From the NCBI RefSeq assembly GCF_918797505.1, contig NC_092802.1, positions 18,249,883-18,313,882 on the forward strand: a stretch of 64,000 nt of DNA, given 5' to 3'. This document shows, piece by piece, positions 1-11,355 of the stretch (position 1 is its first letter; every line of letters starts with the position of its first letter). The notes below the pieces were generated by a model that saw only the letters and a program-made list of their open reading frames with translations, was not told where the DNA came from and searched no databases. Source of the DNA: Bemisia tabaci. Lineage: Eukaryota; Arthropoda; Insecta; Hemiptera; Aleyrodidae. A program made the translations under genes and the position numbers.

Positions 1-483
1 ATCGAGGGAATTCGGCAACATACCAATGGAGCAGTGTAAATAGGTAAATTCGCGGAGCTGCCAAAGAAACTAATCTCGATTAGGACGCTCGCATTGGGCG
101 TTGCGCGTTTGAGGTTTGGCGGAGCGATGCTGGTTGCATAATCTATTCTACGTAGGCACTCGTAAATCATCGGCGAGAAAAAATTGGATGGTTTCCTCTT
201 TTATTCGGCTCCCTCGTCGCTGCGCCATGACACCGCGATAAATTGGAATCGCGCCCCACCCTGTTGTCGCTCTGCCGCCAATGACGTCACAGAGTTCTGG
301 GGGACCAATCGCGAGCAGAGGCGCACATGATCAAAAAGGCATGAAAGCGACTCCTAACGAAACTATCAGCACCAATGAATTTGATGGCTGGCAAACTTCA
401 ACTCAAATTCGCAAGATTTCGTCTGCTAGAGTACATGTATACGGGAGAGTATTGTCATCACAATCCTTTTACTACAGAGAAAG

Positions 484-829
484 TGTTCCGCTCTCTGATT
501 GGTCGGCTATCATGGAGCGCCAAAGTTGGCCCAATGTGAACAAACCCAGCCCCTCCGCTCCTAGTTCGGCCCAATGTGATGACGACAAAGTTCTACAAAG
601 TTCTAGACGTGATTTTGGATGTGATAGAAATTTTTGTTTTTCCAACTTCTGAATTGAGTTCGAATCGAACTTTGATGGGTATTTTTGCCCAAAATCACCC
701 TTTAAGGGTGATTATCATTAATTTCTCAGTCGATAACACTTGTTCCTCTAGGCCTGGTTTTTTAACATTGGGCCAACCTTTGAGCTCCATAATAGCCTAA
801 AACTGATGAGCCAATCAGAGAGCGGCACA
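484..829. mobile_element. MITE family X, about 346 bp, ~70-bp terminal inverted repeats
   Basis: Left end CCGCTCTCTGATTGG with GGAGC...TTGGCCCAATGT is the inverse of the right end (ACATTGGGCCAA...GGAGCTC...CCAATCAGAGAGCGG). Only one copy is visible; superfamily unknown. Confidence 0.75.
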
Positions 830-1232
830 TAGATGGCAATACCCTTCCGTATATATAGATACTCTATCGTTTGCAGGACTCCATAAACTATAAATTTACG
901 GTTTTAGAAACGGCAACAAAGGATCCGGGATCTGGGAAGTGGTGAGCCGCACGGTCTGGGAACCAATTTATTTGTCTTGCATACACGTTGCCGACCATGA
1001 TTTGTGTCAGGCGAGAACAGGCGTGGATTCCGTTTGAATTGCAAAATTCCCACCCCCGATGCTATTTTCTTGCGGGCGCTATGATCTATGACTGACTTTC
1101 GGGGCCCATGAACGCCCTTTCAGCTTACGGAGGGTTTAAACGATACCTTAACCTCATCTGCTTTGTTACCGAAGAGAGCAGCAACTGCAAAATTGAAATT
1201 TAAGAAAATATACCATGTAGCACCCGAACGAA
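830..1232. other. Unassigned intronic DNA
   Basis: No exon, repeat copy or paired inverted ends recognised. Confidence 0.4.
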
Positions 1233-1902
1233 CACTGGAAAAAAAACACATTGGATCTAGAGTCCAGACTCTTAAAAACATCGACAAGAAAAAGTACTCT
1301 TGATTCAATCAGAATCTAGCTTAAGGTGATTCGATGGACGCCATATTTTGTGTCAGAACGGCATGCGATAAATCGCATCAATTTGTTCCATATTTTCAGC
1401 TACTCGTCATTTTTCTCCTATTTTGAGATCGCACTTCTGTTGTCAGGAGTCTAAAGCACTCCCTTACAAATTTTAATAAAGAAATTCAACTTAATAAAGG
1501 CGTGGTTTTTTCAGAGAGAAAACATCGCATTCGATACTGATATCGAAACTGCACTCGAATGCGATATTTTCTCTCTGAAAAAACCACGCCTTTATTACGT
1601 TGAATTTCTTTGTTAAAATTGGTAAGTGAGTGCTTTAGACTCCTGACAACAGAAGTGCGATCTCAAAATAGGAGAAAAATGACGAGGAGCTGAAAATATG
1701 GAACTAATTGATGCGATATATCGCATGCCGTTCTGACACAAAATATGGCGTCCATCGAATCACCTTAAATCAAGAACCAAGCCTCTTAGTTTAAGCGGAT
1801 TTCGTATTGATTCAAGCAAAAATCCAATTTATTCAAGAGTATTTTTCATGTCAATATTTTCAAGAGTCTGGACTCTAGATCCAATTTGTTTTTTTTCCAG
1901 CG
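1233..1902. mobile_element. MITE family H, copy 1 (CACTGGAAAA ends), split by a nested element
   Basis: Left end CACTGGAAAAAAAACACATT and right end AATTTGTTTTTTTTCCAG are inverted. Both halves match the uninterrupted copy at 11129-11355, including CTAGAGTCCAGACTCTT near each end. The element is cut at its central TTAA by the 440-bp palindrome at 1325-1764. Confidence 0.85.
1325..1764. mobile_element. 440-bp near-perfect palindromic MITE flanked by TTAA
   Basis: Nearly the whole element is two ~215-bp arms around a centre near 1544. Ends are GGTGATTCGATGG and CCATCGAATCACC, flanked by TTAA at 1321-1324 and 1765-1768. The uninterrupted H copy (minus strand of 11129-11355) reads TAGC-TTAA-ATCAAG, whereas here TTAA is present on both sides. 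Insertion into TTAA with duplication is shown directly. TTAA duplication is typical of piggyBac and Kolobok; GGTGATT is not the usual piggyBac CCC start, so the superfamily stays open. Confidence 0.9.
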
Positions 1903-1972
1903 AACATTTTTACAGAACGAATTCTCAGTTCGTAGAAAAATTGTCCATCATCATCCAAAATACTCTCAGAAA

Positions 1973-2136
1973 CAGTGGCGTGGCGTGATATGCGATATAT
2001 CTATTGATCTGCCATTTAAACGTAGGGATTAGGATCGATGAAAAGGGTATTCGCAGCGAACACCTTAATAATAGATTCTTTACCAGGGATTCAAATGGGG
2101 AAATATCGATAGTCGATCATTTACGCCACGCCACTG
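1973..2136. mobile_element. hAT-type MITE family A, copy 1
   Basis: CAGTGGCGTGGCGTG...CACGCCACGCCACTG-type ends; internal GCCATTTAAACG, ATCGAT and TTCGCAGCGAA centre as in the other copies. 164 bp, somewhat diverged. Confidence 0.88.
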
Positions 2137-2147
2137 CTGAGAAACAT

Positions 2148-2190
2148 CGACGGTGAAACTACCAGACCACGAATCTCGTTTGCAAAACAA
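2148..2190 (+). repeat. Half of MITE family P
   Basis: CGGTGAAACTACCAGACCAC plus ATCTCGTTTGC matches the left end of the complete element at 40893-41147. No matching right end is found nearby. Confidence 0.55.
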
Positions 2191-2744
2191 TTGTTTTCGT
2201 TTGTAATTGCGAATTTAGGTTGAATTAGCTAATTATTTTGTATTTTATTATTTGTATAAACTTGAAGATGTAATAATGTAGTTCGCTTGGCTTCTCGCTT
2301 TTGGGCGCTTCTGGGTACCAGATGCGCCCTTTCCAGCCGTTCGACTCCCCCGATGTAACATGTACTATACTACATACCGTTTTGCCTTATGGGTAATGAC
2401 GCCATTCTGGTACACCCGGGAAAATGTGATTTTCTTCTGCATCTGGTATTCGTAAAAGTTTTCGTGAAATGTTTTGCTTTTAAGCATTACAATCTCGCAC
2501 GGACGTATTACCTGGTTAAACTATTTTGGGGCTTCGTTATGCTTAAATGCCTCATATTCGAGGTTGTAGTTTCAGATTGATTCGAAAAAATCACGAACAG
2601 TCACGTGATCTCTTCATTTTAGTGACGTATTACTGTGCTATTTTGTGATTGGTTCATTTTCTCGGCGCAGCATCGTCAAGCGTCAGCTGTTTGCGGCTCT
2701 GGGTTGAAGGTTTAAGGTTATGTCGGAGAGAATAGAAGGTTAGA

Positions 2745-3095
2745 GGCCCGACCAGAGACAAGAGACCCTCCACTGGCCTCTTAGCGACAGGTGGAAGCTT
2801 TTACTTTCGGGGTTTCAACAATTCCTTATGGACAATTATTAGCGAGCAACAGTCATCACCCTATTTTCGGCTGTTGACTTACCTACATGGTCGATGATGA
2901 GCTTCGGATGACGTCATGAGCCAAACAACTTTCCCAAACGACGGCCATTTTCGGCTTGTTTGCAAAACGAAACTGCCAACACGTTGTTAAACATCAACCA
3001 TGTAGGTAAGTCAACAGTAGAATGCTGAAGTCCCGAAAGTAAAAGCTTCCACCACGGCCAAGATACTAATGGAGGGTCTCTTGTCTCTGGGCCCG
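2745..3095. mobile_element. Foldback element J, about 350 bp
   Basis: GGCCCGACCAGAGACAAGAG with GGTGGAAGCTTTTACTTTCGG at the left is inverted at the right (CCGAAAGTAAAAGCTTCCACC, CTCTTGTCTCTGGGCCC). Inner arms TGTTGACTTACCTACATGGT also pair with ACCATGTAGGTAAGTCAACA. Single copy here. Confidence 0.75.
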
Positions 3096-3394
3096 ACTCA
3101 ATGCTAGGTAATTGAAACAGATGCGCTCGCAGCGCGCTCGCTGGCAACGTACGCAACTACTATTTTCTATTGTTTTCCAGAGACTAGCGGCGGCTATGTT
3201 GCTGCCGGACCACCTTCACGTAGGCAATTTGTTATACATCGTCCGTCCGCAATACTCTCGCTTGGCCGTATGAAAACGTTCCTCGCATGCGCAGTGTTAA
3301 AGAAGCGCCCTCCAACGCTTTGGCGTTGGCACTGCTTGTTTTGTGTTTGTATCTTTGTTGTCCGTATGCTTTGATTGCTGTAGATAATTGTAGT

Positions 3395-3590
3395 TAATTA
3401 GTTAACATATTTTAAGACATTCAGCGTCACAGGCTATTAACGTCTTGACAGAGAATTTTGAAAATGGGAGTATATGCGAAAATTTAGATTTTTAAATTAA
3501 GAGAGGTGAAGAGTTTCAGAATTTTGGTAGTAACATTGGGTTCATCGCATGTAAGTGGGTTTGTATTTCTGTTGATTGTAGGGGAGTAGA
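3395..3590 (-). mobile_element. LINE 3' terminal region, copy 1
   Basis: The stretch from CAGGCTATTAACGTCTT onward matches 38596-38749 almost base for base in the same orientation. Read on the minus strand it ends in a short TAAC-rich tail (GTTAACTAATTAACTAC), as expected for LINEs that end in a microsatellite rather than poly-A. It is contiguous with the ORF fragment at 3484-3825. Confidence 0.65.
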
Positions 3591-3825
3591 TCTGTGATTG
3601 GAGATATCTGAGGGCAGAGCAGTCCATAATTACGTGTTTGACGGTTGTGTGGTAAAAATTTGTGTGTAAATATATACTTGTAGTGTGTTCCCTCTGATTA
3701 TGGCGCAAGTCTGAAAGGCCTCTGGGATGAAATAAATAATGAAAAATTCGCACCGTAATGGTCAGAAATTCAATTCTTTTCATTACTTTCAATTTTATTT
3801 TTATATTTGCTGCTTCTGCAAACAT
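3484..3825 (-). pseudogene. Non-LTR retrotransposon (CR1/Jockey-like) C-terminal fragment of the reverse transcriptase ORF
   Basis: A 113-codon open stretch at the 3' end of a truncated LINE. The peptide holds TVKHVIMDCSALRYL, the Cys/His-type motif (TVxHxxxxCxxY/Lxxxx) that closes many LINE polyproteins. It finishes with NVTTKILKLFTSLNLKI, resembling the usual final NVxxxxxFLxxxNLxxKI segment. The rest of the ORF (endonuclease, RT core) is missing, so this is a 5'-truncated insertion, the usual product of target-primed reverse transcription. Its 3' untranslated part (about 3395-3483) recurs at 38588-38749. The N-terminal part of the open frame (first ~35 residues) may not belong to the element. 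Clade assignment is tentative. Confidence 0.6.
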
Positions 3826-4127
3826 GTTTAAATAATTTCAATTTAGTTAAATTAAATGTCAATTATTTTCCTATCTTGGTTGATATACAAATTCCGTCGA
3901 CGCCGCGCTCAAATTTTTACGCCCCTCCTATGAGGGTGTCTCGGCTGTTCAAACGACATGCACCACACCTTCTATCCGAAAGGAATTTATTGACCACTTG
4001 TAGTTAACAAAGCGATCACCATAAAACTCGAAACGATAAAAAGAGGTTCAAACGTTTAGTGCTCCGTAAAACTGAACGTGCAAAGTTCGCTCGCATTCTG
4101 CACTCGGAGTTGGCGTGTCGGGCTCTC

Positions 4128-4380
4128 TGTCATGCTAAGGTAAAACGCCGTATGTACCTTCAGGCGTTGTCAAATTTCCTTTGATAAAACACGAATTTCC
4201 TGGTAAACTTGCGGATGTTTTCCTTTCAATTTTTCAGATAATTTTGTTCGCGATTTCATCTGAAGTTCCTGAGAATTTCAAGGAAAAATATTCACAAATT
4301 TCTAGAAAATAAACATTTTATCAAAGGAAATTTGGCAATTCTCGAAAGTTCTTACGGCGTTCTTCCTTATAGAACGGCAG
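4128..4380. mobile_element. MITE family L, copy 1
   Basis: Ends CATGCTAAGGTAAAACGCCG and CGGCGTTCTTCCTTAT...ACGGCAG are inverted; internal GATAATTTTGTTCG and AAAATAAACATTTTATC match the copy at 23032-23288. About 255 bp. Confidence 0.8.
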
Positions 4381-4534
4381 CTCTCGCCTCGACAGTTGGT
4401 CAAATTCTCACTAGAAATGCACGGTTCATTCACAAAGTAGAAGGAGCAATCGTGGAATCATCGTTTAAATGTGTGTTTGCTTCGGTGTGTCTTTTATTTC
4501 TCACGCTCCTCCTATTCTCGGTGATGGAATTTCA

Positions 4535-4675
4535 ACTGGACTACATTTTGCAATTCGGAACTACCATTCCTGGCTTGTCCATAAAACTCCTATGTGCATG
4601 CAGAAACTAATGGTACATACGTTGTTTTTAAACCGAGCCGGAAATTGTAGTTCCGAATTGCAAAATGAAGTCCAA
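4535..4675. mobile_element. MITE family M, copy 1
   Basis: TGGACTACATTTTGCAATT at the left and AATTGCAAAATGAAGTCCA at the right, about 140 bp. The same ends flank 15480-15620 with a different interior. Confidence 0.75.
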
Positions 4676-5520
4676 CTCTACAATATCGTCACTCCTCTGA
4701 AGTAAGGACGAATCCTAATTTCCACGTGAGCTCTGCTCTCTGTATAAATCTATGCTTGCCAAAGTTCATGCAGGAGTGAAGATACGCTCTTACGTCAGAG
4801 CCTTACGCCATTAGTCGTCGTTCCCTGGACGAAAGACCGCAAGCAAATTTTAATCAGTGAGTTCGAAAACACACAAACTCGGTTTTTTTTCGATTTTCAC
4901 TTTTTTACAGTTTAGTAACACTTATGGATCGCAAAAAGCAAAAAAATCGCGTGCATCTGCACGCAAAAGGAAATTTCGAAATTGCAATCGGAAGTGCTCA
5001 AAACAGCGACGGGGAAAGGGAAAAATCGAAGTATTTCATTGGAAATACCCATTTCTGGCCATTTCAAGGGAAACGGTTGATTTTGCGGTTTTCTTTTTTC
5101 GGTTCAGTATACCTCGTACCAACAAGTTATATAAATATTTAAGCGTTATCGAGGTCGAAAAATATAAATTTTTCAGGGCAAACTATGAAAAATCAGTATC
5201 TGAAAGTCGGCGAGAACGAAAACACACCAACTCGGAAATTTTTATACGCTTAATTCTCTGTCATCAAACATGGTGTATCGATTTCAACTTGGTGCTTTAC
5301 AAAGTCTCTAGGTACTTGTCCTTTGGCACCGAAAAGGTTTTTCTTAAACTAACTTCTTCGCCCGCTGCGCAGTCTTGGGTGTTTCCTGAACAATTTTTTT
5401 TCCAAGTTGGTGTCTTTCCGAACTCACTGATTCAATTTTTTCCGCTATTCGCATGATTTTGATCCCCCGCATCTGGACTGATAGTCGATAGTTGACGCCT
5501 TATAGATAGAGAAAGGAAGG
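4676..5520. other. Unassigned intronic DNA holding a 199-codon open stretch (4857-5456, +)
   Basis: The open stretch has no recognisable domain, is rich in Phe, Lys and Ser, and shows no clear codon pattern. GAAAACACACAAACTCGG at about 4865 recurs with one change near 5218, so part of it is a diverged internal duplication. Treated as non-coding. Confidence 0.5.
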
Positions 5521-5525
5521 ACTCA

Positions 5526-5822
<297 letters not shown>

Positions 5823-5888
5823 TTAGGAAAAGTCTCCAAATGAGTTACACACTCGAGAAAATATCCCGTTTAGCCGAGTAGAGGGCCC

Positions 5889-6002
5889 ATTCAATAATTT
5901 GTATTTCAGAACAATTCCATTCGAAAACATTTTCAGGCAATGCATTTACAAAATTATTCCATTTGAGAATTCGAATTTTTATGCTGGACGAATTATTGAA
6001 TG
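5889..6002. mobile_element. Short MITE, about 114 bp
   Basis: ATTCAATAATTTGT at the left is inverted as ACGAATTATTGAAT at the right; GAACAATTCCATTCG and ATTATTCCATTTGAG are repeated inside. Single copy. Confidence 0.55.
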
Positions 6003-6292
6003 AGCACTCCAATCGAAATAAATGAGGGTTGTGAGTAAAGAGTGGTACTGGAAGCTAGGGTCATCATTTTTGTATCAGCAGAGAGCTCTTCTAACTAAAA
6101 ATTGAATTCTTAAATCAGCTCCAGATGGACAAGAGTAATGGCCTATTCTAAGCTTAGTTTTTGTTCTTAAATTAAGGTTTATCTTACTGGTAGAATGTCT
6201 CTTAAAAATGCTACAGTATATTTTTTCTGATGTTTCCTAATCATATATACACTTATTATACTTACCAACGCCGACTCTTCTGGTGAGACTAC

Positions 6293-6430
6293 TTAAAATG
6301 AACTACACTTTGCAATGAGGCTGGCTATATTTCTGGCTCATTTTAAAAAAAAACAATAGGTTATCAATTGACCTACGCAGATGGGTAGCTTTTTGGATGA
6401 GTCAGATATAACAGTTCTCAATTGCAATAT
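6293..6430 (+). repeat. Repeat family R, copy 1
   Basis: AAAATGAACTACACTTTGCAATGAGG... followed by ATGAGTCAGATATAACAGTT. The order and sequence match 13600-13830 at lower identity. Likely an old MITE. Confidence 0.5.
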
Positions 6431-7569
6431 ACAATCCAGCAATTGATTATAATAATATTTAGCACGCGAATTTAAGGAAATATTGAGAATACAATGGATT
6501 AGATCATATCCATTCGTGAATAAGTGCACAGGGAAATTCTCATTATCGATACGTCTTATCGAAAAGATTTAGGTGCATGTAGAGTTCCGAAAGGCAAAAT
6601 AAACAAAATCATCCACGACCAATGAACAAACCACGGAGTTGAAGCGAATATTTTTATTCGAAGAGTTGAAAGGCGCAACAGAAACCATGATATGCATTAA
6701 CACAACGATGACGTTTGATATCGTTTGAAAGGCCCTTCCTCATGAACAGAGTATCCTCAAAAATTAGATCAAACATATATTTATGGACTAAATTGTAAAA
6801 TTCTTGCGTCTATTTGGAGCCGTAAATGAGCTCGAATTTTGGGGCAGTGACAATACTCCCGCTGACAGCACTGATTTTTGTCGATCAGAGAAAACTATTA
6901 AAAATCGACGTTTTTGGCCCCTTGAGGAAATGATCTAGGACTAGTTTCTTAGCCTAGAAGGTTTATTTTTAGGAAAAACGACTTTTGTGGTCCCAACAAC
7001 TGTGTGCCGAAGCCCAGGGTCAAAGTTGTAAAAAAAAATACTACAACTCGGTAAGATGCCAACATTTTTCCAACTTCAACCACTCAGTATATTTTACGTT
7101 ACATCTGACAAAACACATACAATAACAATAGCTTCTACCGTTCGGAAGCTATGAGCAATGAACAATTTTGACCGTGACCCCCTATTCCCCTTGTTCCCCT
7201 CGGCTTTGGGCAAAAAACCGACCATTTTGGGCACATCCGATGACCTCGTGTTACCTCTTAAAACATTGCACGAAATCCTCGGGGAGGGGGGGGGGAGGGG
7301 GCAAAGACGCCGGATTTGAATAGTGTCCTTTACAATGCGATAAAATGAACATCAAAATTTGCAGATACAATCTAAATTTTATGTCCGACCTCCTCCATTG
7401 TGCGACGGATTAAAAGGACTAGGCGCGTTTCGGGTCTCGAGAGCTTTCGGCGAGCCGAAGAACCACACGCTCATTTCGGGGAACAATGCCCCCACACCGT
7501 GTGAAACACACGCCCACAGATAAAAGGAGACCCTCCGTTTCTGCGGGACGGCATTAGCCCTCAGCCCTC
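6431..7569. other. Unassigned intronic DNA with a G-run
   Basis: No exon recognised. Positions 7281-7301 are 21 bases of G with only two A, able to form a G-quadruplex. Nothing else stands out. Confidence 0.5.
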
Positions 7570-7593
7570 GCCGCACAGTGGATCGAGTCTGTA

Positions 7594-8390
7594 GAGAATT
7601 TGCAGGTGTCTGAAATTTTGTTAATGGACCACTAGACAAGGTACGAATTTAAGCAATCTTATACATGTTATTTAACCAAAATTTCACATAAAACACGGCT
7701 CGCACAACGAAAATTACTAAATCCAACTCTTAACAAAGATATTAACGTGTTTATTACACATTGGTTACGAGGAATTTGAACTGCCCGCTCACAAGAAACT
7801 CAAAGCTCTACGTGAGTCAAATCCCGCACTACAACGGTTTCAGCAAGCTTCTCAATCGAGCGATGTTCATTTCCCACCATGTGTTTTTCAAACTATAAGT
7901 AATTTGCTATAACTGAGTCAATGCGTCAAGCTTGAGGTTGCCAGATTTTTACATCGCAGAGACGTTCATGATAACGTTTACCGCGCGATATGAATCACGT
8001 AGAGCATTGAGTTTTGATGAGCGCTAGGTTTCAATTCACGCACCAAGAATCATTAAATATCTTCGTAAGGAGTTGATTTCGGTAATTTTGCTGTGCGCAT
8101 TGCATTTTACGTAAAATTTTGGTTAAGAAACATGTATCAGAATGCTGAAATTCGTACCTTGTCTAGTGGTCCATTATTGGAGAAAATATATGACCAAATG
8201 ACCTAATCTGCTAAAATCCATGTATTTAAATGGACAATGCCATCAAATGACGTCACAAGGCAGCAAATTTTCTCACTTTTAAATAAATTTTTCTCCAATT
8301 TCTCATGTCAGAAAAAAATTATGAACAATACTGCGAACTCAGCTCATTATGCACTCTCAGGTGAAGCAATACAAGTGTGTGCAAATTCTC
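7594..8390. mobile_element. Element W, nested in E and containing C
   Basis: GAGAATTTGCAGGTGT at the left pairs with GTGTGTGCAAATTCTC at the right. The span sits exactly where the E copy is interrupted. Inside, TTGGAGAAAA and TTTTTCTCCAA form a further inverted pair (8177, ~8290). Confidence 0.55.
7624..8175. mobile_element. Foldback family C, copy 1 (552 bp)
   Basis: Ends AATGGACCACTAGACAAGG and CCTTGTCTAGTGGTCCATT are perfect inverted repeats of at least 25 bp. The arms stay imperfectly inverted for more than 200 bp. Same length and sequence as 24159-24713 and 39854-40407. Confidence 0.9.
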
Positions 8391-8830
8391 CATTAGAGAG
8401 GTAGGACATGACATTTTTGATTACAACTACAACTTTTGATGTTTATATCGTCACATTTTAAAAATCGAGGGGTGCTTCCGGAAGAAAAATTCCACGAGTG
8501 AACCAATGGAACCACTTATAGAACCTCAAAGTCTTGTATAAACAAAGTTATAAGCGTTTAAAGTTTTTAACTTTTGTCCGACCACTCCTATTGACTCGGC
8601 CCACTGTGCGACGCGACAAAAGAACTCAACCGATCGCGATGTCGGGGGTGGAGGAAAGGGGTGCTTTCTTTCGAACTCGGCGCGCGGCTGATGAGTTGAT
8701 TTTTATTTCCCGCTCAACGCTAACCCAGCCGTGAAATTAGATATTCCGCATCGAACTGTAATTTCTCCGAAGGAAAGCTCCTCCGTTTTGTTTCTCACCG
8801 AGTGACGCGCTCTCAGAAGCTACCGCCCTG

Positions 8831-9476
8831 CAAGGGACTCGATATATCGATTGATCTGTCAACGGAGATGTTGCATTTGTGAGAAATTTGCGATCTGACT
8901 GTTGATTTTTATGTAAAAGTCCGCGAGAAACACGACGGTGCCACTGGTGTTCTCTGAAATCAACTCCCAAGCTCAAAAAAAGCTCTCAAGGTGAGGCCAA
9001 AATGGAGGGGATATCCCACGCTATCGTGAGAGTCCACCTCTACATCAAGACGAACTCTCCATGCAAAGATAGGGAGCAAATACATTAGCAGGGTTGCCGT
9101 GTTTTCAGTTTTGGAGTCCCCAAATAAAGTGGCAGCCCTGTCAATGTATTTGCTCCCTATCTTTGCATGGAGAGTTCGTCCTGATGTAGAGGTGGACTCT
9201 CAGAATAGCGTGGGATATCCTCTCCATTTTGGCCTCAACTTGAGAGCTTTTTTTGACTTGAGAGTTGATTTCAGAGAAAACCAGTGGCATCATCGTGTTT
9301 CTCGCGAACTTTTACATAAGAATCAATAGTTAAATCGCAAATTCATCACACATGCAAAATCTCCATCAAACCTATGGAAGAGGGATCGATAAACAGGATT
9401 TTCGCAATTAATACCATAACACTCGATTCTTTACCATAGCTTCAAATGGATAAATATCGATCACGTCTCGCCACTG
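8831..9476. mobile_element. Family A copy split by family D
   Basis: Left remnant CGATATATCGATTGATCTG (8840-8860) and right part CAAACCTATGGAAGAGG...TCTCGCCACTG (9366-9476) are consecutive in the A consensus; the D element lies between. The outer left end is degraded. Confidence 0.7.
8863..9367. mobile_element. MITE family D, copy 1 (about 505 bp)
   Basis: Ends CGGAGATGTTGCATTTGTGA and CACATGCAAAATCTCC are inverted. Arms carry GCAAAGATAGGGAGCAAATA and its inverse around a centre at about 9110. The long inverted arms produce spurious reading frames on both strands. Confidence 0.88.
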
Positions 9477-9648
9477 GTGTCTCATTTTGATCACCCCCTT
9501 CGGTCTGTTCGATCTTAGCGACAATGAAAGCAATAATTTTCTATCACGTGAAGTGGGTCTCTGGACTCTGAAGTTGATCATTGCGATGACTTTCCGAATA
9601 TCTCGCACTTAAGTGCTGACGTTCGATGAGTGAGTGAATGTTTATCTC

Positions 9649-10202
9649 TAACTCTCATTTCTGGCGCTCAAGTCTGTCAGTGGGCTGATTGTTGGAATGG
9701 ATAGACAAAGCTCTAGACAAAGAAGACAAAAAGGATATGGAGGGATGCTTTTGGTAGAAGCGGATTGCAATGGACAAAGAAGGTGGAAAATACACTAACT
9801 AACGGCAACCCACGAGAGACCCTATAGTTAGTCCATCATTTACCCCTTTAGTCTATAAGAACCAGCCGTTTCAACCAATAGGATTCCTCCATATCCCTCT
9901 TGTCTTTTATGTACTTAGCTTTATGATAGATGGTAGATAAAGAAGACCTAAAGAATAAAGAGCGATCCTATTGGTTGAGATGGGTGCGGTTCTCATAGAC
10001 TAAGGAAAAACGTGATAGACTAACTAAAGGGTCTCTCGAGGGTTGATGTTAGTTAGTCTATTACCTACCTTCTTTGTCCATTGCAATCCGCTTTTACCAA
10101 AAGTATCCCTCCATATCCCTTTCGTCTTCTCTGTCTAGAGCTTCGTCTATCCATTCCAACAATCAGCCCCCTGACAGACTTGAGCGCCAGAAATGAGAGT
10201 TA
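9649..10202. mobile_element. Foldback family G, copy 1, with extended arms
   Basis: Core ends GGGCTGATTGTTGGAATGG (from 9682) and CCATTCCAACAATCAGCCC. The inversion continues outside into CTCTCATTTCTGGCGCTCAAG on both sides. Arms contain AGACAAAGAAGACAAAA, GGATATGGAGGGAT and CAACCCACGAGAGACC in mirrored order. Confidence 0.85.
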
Positions 10203-10206
10203 GGTT

Positions 10207-10351
10207 AGGTTAACTAGCGGCAACCCACGAGAGACCCTATAGTTAGTCAGTTTCTCCCTTAGTCTATAGGACCAACTATTTTAACCGAAAGATATTTTCT
10301 GTCTTCTTTGTCTATCACTTCGTCTATCAATTACAACAATCAGCCCGCTGG
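10207..10351. mobile_element. Family G partial copy
   Basis: Repeats CGGCAACCCACGAGAGACC and ends in TCTATCAATTACAACAATCAGCCCGCTGG: the right half of a G element directly abutting copy 1. Confidence 0.75.
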
Positions 10352-10414
10352 AAATGATCAATTCACCCACTTGATTCTGTAATTGAAAAATCCACCCCGT
10401 TGGCTGAACCTCCA

Positions 10415-10559
10415 AGTGGAAGATCGATTATCGATATTTCTCCAATTGAAGCTGTGGTAAAGAATCGATTAATAAGGTTTTCGTTGAGAACATTCTATTT
10501 ATCGACCCTTTTCCATTAGTTTAAACGGTGGATCAATCGAAGTTCGCAAAGCACGCCAG
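10415..10559. mobile_element. Family A, diverged copy
   Basis: TCGATTATCGATATTTCTCC, TGGTAAAGAATCGATTAATAAGG and CGCAAAGCACGCC follow the A consensus order; the terminal CAGTGG is lost at the left. Confidence 0.75.
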
Positions 10560-11128
10560 ACCCATTATTCCAACGAGGAAGTTTCAGACCGGCCTTGTCT
10601 GGCGGCCGACGCGACGCTCACCGGACCGCAACGATGACGGAATGGCTAATTAGGGCTCCGAAGACCATCGTGACGTCACCCGCGAAGAGTGACGAGCTGT
10701 GACGTCACGGGGATACGAGCCTGACACCGCTCATAAATCTAAAAGATTGATTATCACCGGACCCCGCGCCGTTGCCGGACTGGCACAGAAATGAGATATT
10801 TTTCTTTGCGCTCCGCGGGATACAACTTTGTGCGATGAAACGAGAGAATTACAGCAAATAATCAGATTTATCCGAATGTCGAGTTTTAATGTTCGGTGTT
10901 AGCGAACTTTAGCATCTGGTAAAATCCATATCGCATTTATCACATCGTAGGAGGGAGTCATAGGGTGGAACGATTCCGACTTTTTAAGGAATTCTTTTGA
11001 CGGGTAGGGAAAAAAAGTTGGGAAAAGGGCTGAATTTAAAGTAGAGAACATTTCAGGCCGAAATTGCGATTTCTTCCTGGCGCGCCTAAGCCTAAAATGC
11101 CTCCCGGAGCCATCTGAGAAAAAAGGAG
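10560..11128. other. Unassigned, relatively GC-rich intronic DNA
   Basis: 10590-10790 is richer in CG dinucleotides than its surroundings, and TGACGTCAC occurs twice (10669, 10700). No exon recognised. Confidence 0.4.
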
Positions 11129-11355
11129 CACTGGAAAGAAAATCACATTGGACCTAGAGTCCAGACTCTTAACAACATTGACAAGAAAAAATGCTCTTGA
11201 TTCAATCGGATTTTTGCTTGAATCAAAACGAAATCCGCTTAAATGAAGAGGCTTGGTTCTTGATTTAAGCTAGATTCTGATTGAATCAAGAGTACTTTTT
11301 CTTGTCGATGTTTTTAAAAGTCTGGACTCTAGATCCAATGTGTTTTTTTCCAGTG
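11129..11355. mobile_element. MITE family H, copy 2 (intact, 227 bp)
   Basis: CACTGGAAAGAAAATCACATT at one end, CAATGTGTTTTTTTCCAGTG at the other. Inverted inner parts CTAGAGTCCAGACTCTT and AAGAGTACTTTTTCTTGTC. Its TTGATTTAAGCTAGATTC is the empty site for the TTAA element at 1325-1764. Confidence 0.88.

Larger units (their letters stand above)
7570..8612 (+). mobile_element. MITE family E copy, interrupted by nested W and C
   Basis: Left end GCCGCACAGTGGATCGAGTC (7570-7589). Homology to E resumes at ATTAGAGAGGTAGGACATGA (8391 on) and ends in TATTGACTCGGCCCACTGTG. The ~800 bp between the halves is element W with C inside it. Confidence 0.75.

Noticed and set aside
4857..5456. 199-codon plus-strand open stretch next to the Rdl exon
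   Set aside because: Longest open stretch in the window, but without recognisable domain or codon pattern, with an internal diverged repeat, and antisense inside an Rdl intron. Transcript evidence would be needed.
7201..7240. CCATTTTGGGCACATCCGA as the end of an alternative Rdl exon (…KM then GT)
   Set aside because: Upstream codons do not encode the MYVLSISS strand.
10196..10210. TTAGG-like telomeric repeat (GTTAGGTTAGGTT)
   Set aside because: Only two to three units inside a repeat arm; no array.
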